DNA of 64,000 nt. It comes from Ianthella basta. Lineage: Eukaryota > Porifera > Demospongiae > Verongiida > Ianthellidae. Positions 58,472 through 64,000 of this stretch are shown here, piece after piece; within the stretch, counting starts at the first letter, position 1, and each line of letters starts with the position of its first letter. The notes under the pieces were generated by a model. That model searched no databases. It was not told the DNA's origin and worked only from the letters and a program-made list of their open reading frames with translations. The stretch is taken from contig OZ025869.1 in assembly GCA_964019415.1 (NCBI GenBank), positions 15,214,459 through 15,278,458 on the forward strand. Direction: 5' to 3'. Both the position numbers and the translations under genes were made by a program.

Positions 58472-59363
58472 ATGGCTAGCCCTCTTTTGAAGAGCACTCT
58501 GGGACACAGAGATCAGCCAAAGGTGGCAAGGATCAAACGTCATTGTTTTACCAAGGACATTGTTGAGAAGTTGAAACTGTTTATAAGGTTGAACCCCTTC
58601 TCCTGTTTGCCTTCAAGACTGCGACTTGCTGAGAAACTGGGCCAGCCTTACAAATCAGTGAAGAATTTTATGAAGGATTGGAGAAATTATGAATTTCCCT
58701 TACCTATGGAATTCAGCTCTGTGGATTGCTTCGCCTGCCCTTTTGAAGATATGCGGAAAAGGCACAAACTTTACGGTTGCCTTTGCCAGAGATGCAGGGC
58801 AAACACCCTCAGAGGGATTGAAGTCTATCGGCTAGGGGGCACAGAGCTTTTTTCCTTAGTTCATTGGAAGCCTGTTCAACAGGCTTAGATTTTACTGCAA
58901 CTTGATGCTAGAGATGCCCGATAGCGAAGAGGAGATTCCTCCAGATGTCCCTGAGGTGACTGGACATGTACCTAAGAAGGGTGCTGATTGTGCACTGCAT
59001 CTAACCCCGTCTGCCCCAATGCCCGAAGTGTTGGCACAGGATGAAACGATTCCTGGAACCCCCCTGCATCTAACCCCTTCTGCCCCAATGCCCGAAGTGT
59101 TGGCACAGGATGAAACAATTCCTGGAACCCCCCTGCATCTAACCCCTTCTGCCCCAATGCCCGAAGTGTTGGCACAGGATGAAACGTTTCCTGGAATCCC
59201 CCCCCCCCCCCCCCTTGTTGCCTCTCTGGACCCTGTCCCAGAGCCGGAGGGTGAAACCCTTCCTGGATATAGCGTTGAAACTACTTTTACAGGAACCTTT
59301 GAGTTTGAGCAGTTTATCTATTCTATGAAGACAGCCAAGTACAGTTTGTTTTTGAAAATGTAA
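58472..59363 (+). CDS. Passenger frame with homeodomain-like stretch (unit 3 copy)
   Basis: Counterpart of 32837-33735, with the same start, the same homeodomain-like helices (NPFSCLPSRLRLAEKLG, SVKNFMKDWR), the CLCQRCRAN stretch, about three Pro-rich repeats and the same end (FIYSMKTAKYSLFLKM). It appears interrupted by about one or two changes. Confidence 0.5.
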
Positions 59364-60577
59364 AGCTTTGATTGATGTATGCATTCCTTTGCTCTTAATT
59401 TGTTGTGAGCCCGATTACACAGGCTAGCTTTAAATTTGTTAAGCTTGCATGCTAAAGGGGCTGTACAAAAATAGGCAAATCACTGAAGGAAGGTTTCCAG
59501 GAGAGATTGATGACTGAGTTCCCATGCAGTTTGCAGAGATTTTATATCTAAATCAATGCCAAGGTAACCTCGATGACGTATAAGTCGCTGCCAAGGTAAT
59601 GCCATAGCAGCCTCATGGTAACCATTGACGTGGTAATTGCATCTACCTCCCCAATGACGTAAATCTCTCCAAGGTAATGCCATAGCAGCCTCATGGTAAC
59701 CATTGACGTGGTAATTGCATCTACCTCCCCAATGACGTAAATCTCTCCAAGGTAATGCCATAGCAGTGCCATGGTAACCTTGACATCAAGCAAGCAGGAC
59801 TTAAAAGGCCAGTTCCCCTGGAAGATACTTGTGCAAGTGTGCTTAGGTTTCGCGACTATTTCCTTTCACAATTTTTGGTTAGTCCGTACAACATGCAAGC
59901 TTAAAGAAAGTTTAATGCTAGCCTGTTCAAACGGGCTTCTTTGCAATTAAGGAAATATATGCATGCAACCCATAATCTGCCTGACGCCTCTTGAACTTCA
60001 ATGAATTAACATTTACAGGAACAAAAAAGGCCCTATTAGTAATCCACTTGCCATTGTTAAACAGCCGAAGTCCCTGTTTTTATGCTCTTCTTCTGTTTCC
60101 CGAAGTACTCGGTCAGTAAATGTTGCTTATAGTTATTTCCTTGTTTCCCTGCTTACCTTTGCTCCTGTATAGGCTTATCCTTCCTTCCTCTGGACGCCGT
60201 TATCTCAGTCCTGCCGCCTCCTTGCCAGGAATCATCCTTCTCCTGTGGGCATTCTGACATTTAGTTGAAGTAGGCTTGCCAAAAACGTTACTGCGTGTTA
60301 GGCACAAGACTCCTCCACGTACACCTTCCATAATCAGCTACTTAAATACCCTAGTCATATGACAGGAAGAGAGAGAATGTTTTTTTCCTTAGTTCATTGG
60401 AAGCCTGTTCAACAGGCTAGCTATCCCTTGGGGATTTAGCTTGCTTTCTGTAAGTAGGCTTTTCCAAAAATGTAAACAGCAAGTCCTCGCAAAGTTGGGT
60501 GTGATAGAAAGGTGAAACTACATACGTTTTATAGATTCTGTGCTGCTATGAATACAATTACTTACACAGGAAGTAAA

Positions 60578-60607
60578 GCCGAACTTGGGGCAACCAAACC
60601 TGGGGCG

Positions 60608-60611
<4 letters not shown>
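60578..60611 (-). repeat. Right TIR of the unit 3 element
   Basis: Inverted copy of 52257-52290 with one change in the core, followed directly by CA repeats. Confidence 0.85.
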
Positions 60612-60706
<95 letters not shown>

Positions 60707-60722
60707 CACACACACACACACT
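60612..60722. repeat. (CA)n microsatellite at right edge of the TIR element (unit 3)
   Basis: About 55 CA units with one CG variant, between the right TIR and the kinase exon donor. Confidence 0.95.
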
Positions 60723-60728
60723 CCCTTA

Positions 60729-61055
<327 letters not shown>

Positions 61056-61140
61056 TCATCCAAAGGGTTTGCTGTACTCACACCACACAAATGTGAGACT
61101 TTGTGGTCAGCTTCTGTCCACTGTACAGATCCACCATTAT

Positions 61141-62479
61141 GTGTGCTTTGCGTCGTGTGTCCTTACCATTTTGGCATGTTCTGTTCTCTCGTGGTCTTCC
61201 TGAGAGAGAGAGAGAGAGATGAACAGCTGGAATACCTCAGAATGAAAAATGTTGACAAACGAACTGGACTCGCTCAGCGCGCACCACTGAACCCGTCACG
61301 TGATCAAATATGTAAGTAATGAGGGGACGTCCCTACGAAGTCGTTGGTTCGAAGCCCCCTCTTCTGTAGTCAGTGTTGCGCGTCCTCTGACCTCCAACGC
61401 GTGGTGTGATCGAAGAGCTCGGTGAGTCTCTACTTCTTTGTGTGCTAACTGCACCTTAACAGTCAGGGTCGGTTCTGTGTGCTATTAGAGTAAAGCGAGG
61501 GGAAACGAACCGATTCATGATCATGGTTGTAACTCTGTCACCGCACCGCATAGCAGCTAGCTAGCTGTGATACCCAGAGGTTTAATCTTCTCTCCAATAC
61601 TACCGATTGTATTGCTCGGTCAACCTATAGTAGGATTAATGTTGTCCCTTTACCGTCATGTTGTTTCCAATCAAAATGGTGGGTGGGGTAGCTAGAACGG
61701 TACAGCAATGGAACAGGTGCGTTTCTAAACGTTCGCCCCAACCATCACAGGCTACCCTGTTGTTGCCAAGTACGTTTTCATCCTCTGAATCTGATCTAGA
61801 TTGCAAAAGCTTCACCTTGATCTAGCTTGATCTAGAAATAGTGTTTCCTGTGATCGCTAAAGCTCCACTATTCTGTGACTCAGTGAGTAACATTTCATTA
61901 GTGTCTGGCTTGCCCTACCAAGTTACTCAATAATGATTATTGCACTGTATGTCTGTGATGGTGTGCTGTTAACTCAAAGCTTTGCATGCATGTATTCACT
62001 GAAGGTTAGACCTACGTGTCCTGCAATATGAACCTGTTCAGTGTATTCCTCACATTGTGAGAATCATTTGAGTGTGTGTTCCGTTTTACCCCTTGTACCA
62101 TTTGACCCCACTTTGCCCAAGTGAACTCATTCTGTTTTGTGCATGTTGTGTGGAGTACACGAGTGGCACACCATCTGTGTAGACTTTGAATACTCTCAGT
62201 GCATGTTGAGTGTTGATAGGCAAATTGTGTGGATGGCACACCAACCTGGCTAGCTGAACTGATTCCCCATCAAACTTGAGAGGATGGAGCCAGTTCATGT
62301 GTAGTGCTGTGTAATGTGTTTGTGTCCCTGTACACCTCATCCTTCATCTGAGAGTGCTGCTCATCTCATTACTGTACTGCATTCTTTACTGGTGGGCCAT
62401 TCCTACTGACCATTTATCCTCTAGTCGTACAAACATGCAAGCACTGCTCAACCAGTTCCCTCTTTCTGTCCCATGGTAG
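61141..62479 (+). other. 5' flank and probable noncoding first exon of NLR3
   Basis: Close copy of 36181-37518. It has TCACGTGA at 61296-61303, a donor GTGAGT after 61431 and an acceptor at 62479. No other gene is seen. Confidence 0.45.
61296..61303 (+). promoter_or_regulatory. TCACGTGA box upstream of NLR3
   Basis: Third instance of the shared palindrome, in the same sequence context as 36337-36344. Confidence 0.35.
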
Positions 62480-64000
62480 AACATGAGGCACTCCCACGAT
62501 CGCTTCAGAGCTCGTGTGTGTGTTCAACACCCAACCTATCCACCAAGCATCTTTAGCGCTGCCAGACTGACGAATGCAGCAGGACATGTCAGCTACCTTT
62601 TGAGAGCAGTGGTGCGTGTGTTCATCTTGTATCTAGTGCTGCTGTTGGCTGTGTACATCTCAGCACAGCTCATCACTCCACCACCATCAGGATCGGAGGT
62701 ACCAGTGTCAGGTTGGTGTGGTGATCATGGTGTGTGTTCTGTGTATATAACTTGTGTCACACTGCCTACTAGTGCCGGGCAGTATCCCGATATATTGTAG
62801 TTGACACAAGGTGTTATTGTTGTGTTTGAGTATATGGAGTGTGATAGGAGACTGTGAAGGATCACTGGTCACTATCAACTTGCACAGACACGGTGATCAC
62901 ACAATCACTGACACAACTGTCACCAGGCACTGCTCAACTGCAGACTGCAGTTCTTCAATCAATAACAACAACATACCTACAACCAAACAGGTCACCCAAC
63001 ACAAAGTGACTTTATAACAGTCCTAATGTAAACTCTTGTACAACATGGTCTGTGTTCCTAGCTACCAAACCACACATTGTATAGAACATTCTAGAACAGA
63101 GTACATGTGCAGTGTAGTCTGTTACAGAGATCACCAAGATCATGCAGTGGGAAATAGTGCCAGTACTAACTATGACATCAGTAACAAAGTCCTCACTTTC
63201 TCCGATGTGGCCATCCCAGACTGAAAGCTGCCTCGGCTACAGGAGTTGATAAGGAAGGAACCGTCATGTAGCTCACACACGAGCAATCGTCATTGCTGCC
63301 ATTTTATTCACATGGCCGGTCCTTCCCAGCCCACTTACAGCTGCCAGTTCTAATTGATGTCCACCAGTAGCTAGCTGGATCATACCTGCTAATGATGTTG
63401 CAATACTAAGTCAAATCTTTGAGTTTTACTAGAATGGTTAAGTTGGTTAAAGTCAACATTGCCCAGCAGTATTGTGGCCAAACTATCATTGTTGGTGTGA
63501 CTGCTAATCACCTGTTTAGCTGCACCTTGCTGTGCAGTGTGCCCACGTCAGACGTAATCACCTTTGTCAGACCCCAACCCACACTCCATGTACAGTGACT
63601 TGCTGCTGTTGAGAGGCCTCAATTACTTTCTGTACTTTCACCCCAACTGGCCCAATCCCCACCCAGGTAATGATCTGATGGATGACGTGTGGCCTCACAC
63701 TGAACGGAATGATGACTGCCTCCACTGCCTCTTTGAAGAGTGGATGAAAGGTGACCCAGGAATGAGTGACCTTCTGAGCTGTCCCCTCTCAGATGAGGTA
63801 AGGAGGAGTGTGTTGTCATGTTCTCTGTATGCTTTAGACTCTACTCCCAGCACAACTAGTGATGAGTGTCCATTTTGTGTGTTTCTTGTACAAAGTACAC
63901 AATGTAACAAGTAGCAGGTACAAGTTGTGTAAGGAACAGTACAAATGACTCAAAGAGTAGGGACTGACAGTGGCTGAATTAGTCACAATCAGGCTCACTT
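62480..64000 (+). CDS. NLR3: 5' exons of a third receptor (partial)
   Basis: Exon 62480-62698 (ATG at 62483) encodes the same membrane-helix leader as NLR2 (LYLVLLLAVYIS), with a Met-to-Thr change. Exon 63667-63797 is the Death-like exon (LFEEWMKGDPGMS). The window ends before the positions where the second helix, 2A, Death and NACHT exons would follow. By analogy this should be another Death-type NLR, but its effector domain cannot be seen. Confidence 0.6.

Larger units (their letters stand above)
52257..60611 (+). mobile_element. Ginger/KRBA2-like TIR element, unit 3 copy (8.4 kb)
   Basis: TIRs 52257-52290 and 60578-60611 share the core CAGGTTCGGTTGCCCC (one base changed on the right) and AAGTTCGGC. 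Content and order match the unit 2 copy: integrase, minus-strand coding-like region, homeodomain-like frame. The integrase frame looks whole; the passenger frame appears to have about one or two breaks. Small differences from unit 2 include more copies of a 25-bp repeat (about 55354-55481) and a duplicated segment of about 75 bp (59590-59760). Confidence 0.8.

Overview
The window looks like nuclear DNA of a sponge, most likely a demosponge close to Amphimedon queenslandica. This is inferred from gene content (tandem CARD/Death-NACHT-LRR receptors of the sponge AqNLR kind), short phase-matched introns and dense microsatellites; no species-level marker was checked. It is built from a repeating unit of about 24-25 kb. 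Each unit has a plus-strand NLR gene and a convergent minus-strand gene for a NAK-family (AAK1/BIKE-like) kinase. Unit spacing, measured between the last NLR exons at 51, 24192 and 49237, is 24.1 and 25.0 kb.

Layout: 51-305 is the last exon of an upstream NLR (NLR0). 1036-4135 is kinase copy 1. 5057-13716 is an 8.7 kb array of about 240 copies of a 36-bp minisatellite. 14777-24434 is NLR1 (CARD-NACHT-LRR), modelled as 14 exons with matching phases and an uninterrupted frame of 1256 residues. 24733-36180 is kinase copy 2, split by an 8.2 kb TIR element (26690-34901). 37519-49488 is NLR2 (membrane-helix exons, a 2A-like GDVEVNPGP motif, Ser-rich linker, Death domain, NACHT, LRR); from the 2A exon onward its 15 exons also give one open frame. 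50273-61140 is kinase copy 3, with the same TIR element at the same site (52257-60611). 62480-64000 is the 5' part of NLR3.

Three points stand out. NLR1 and NLR2 share linker, NACHT and LRR exons but swap one phase-compatible cassette (CARD or Death domain) between the same flanking exons. Several LRR exons differ far more between the paralogues than the introns beside them. NLR2 carries a 2A-like recoding motif between a membrane-helix module and the receptor body.

The NLR frames are intact while every kinase copy is damaged in its own way: lost splice site, nonsense and frameshift in copy 1; exon loss, exon duplication and tail nonsense in copy 2; lost catalytic exons and a 64-bp tail deletion in copy 3. 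The TIR element has a Ginger/KRBA2-like integrase with a C-terminal cysteine cluster, an unrecognised minus-strand region and a passenger frame with a homeodomain-like region. Kinase copy 1 keeps the empty (CA)n target site. All functions are read from sequence patterns; no database search was run.
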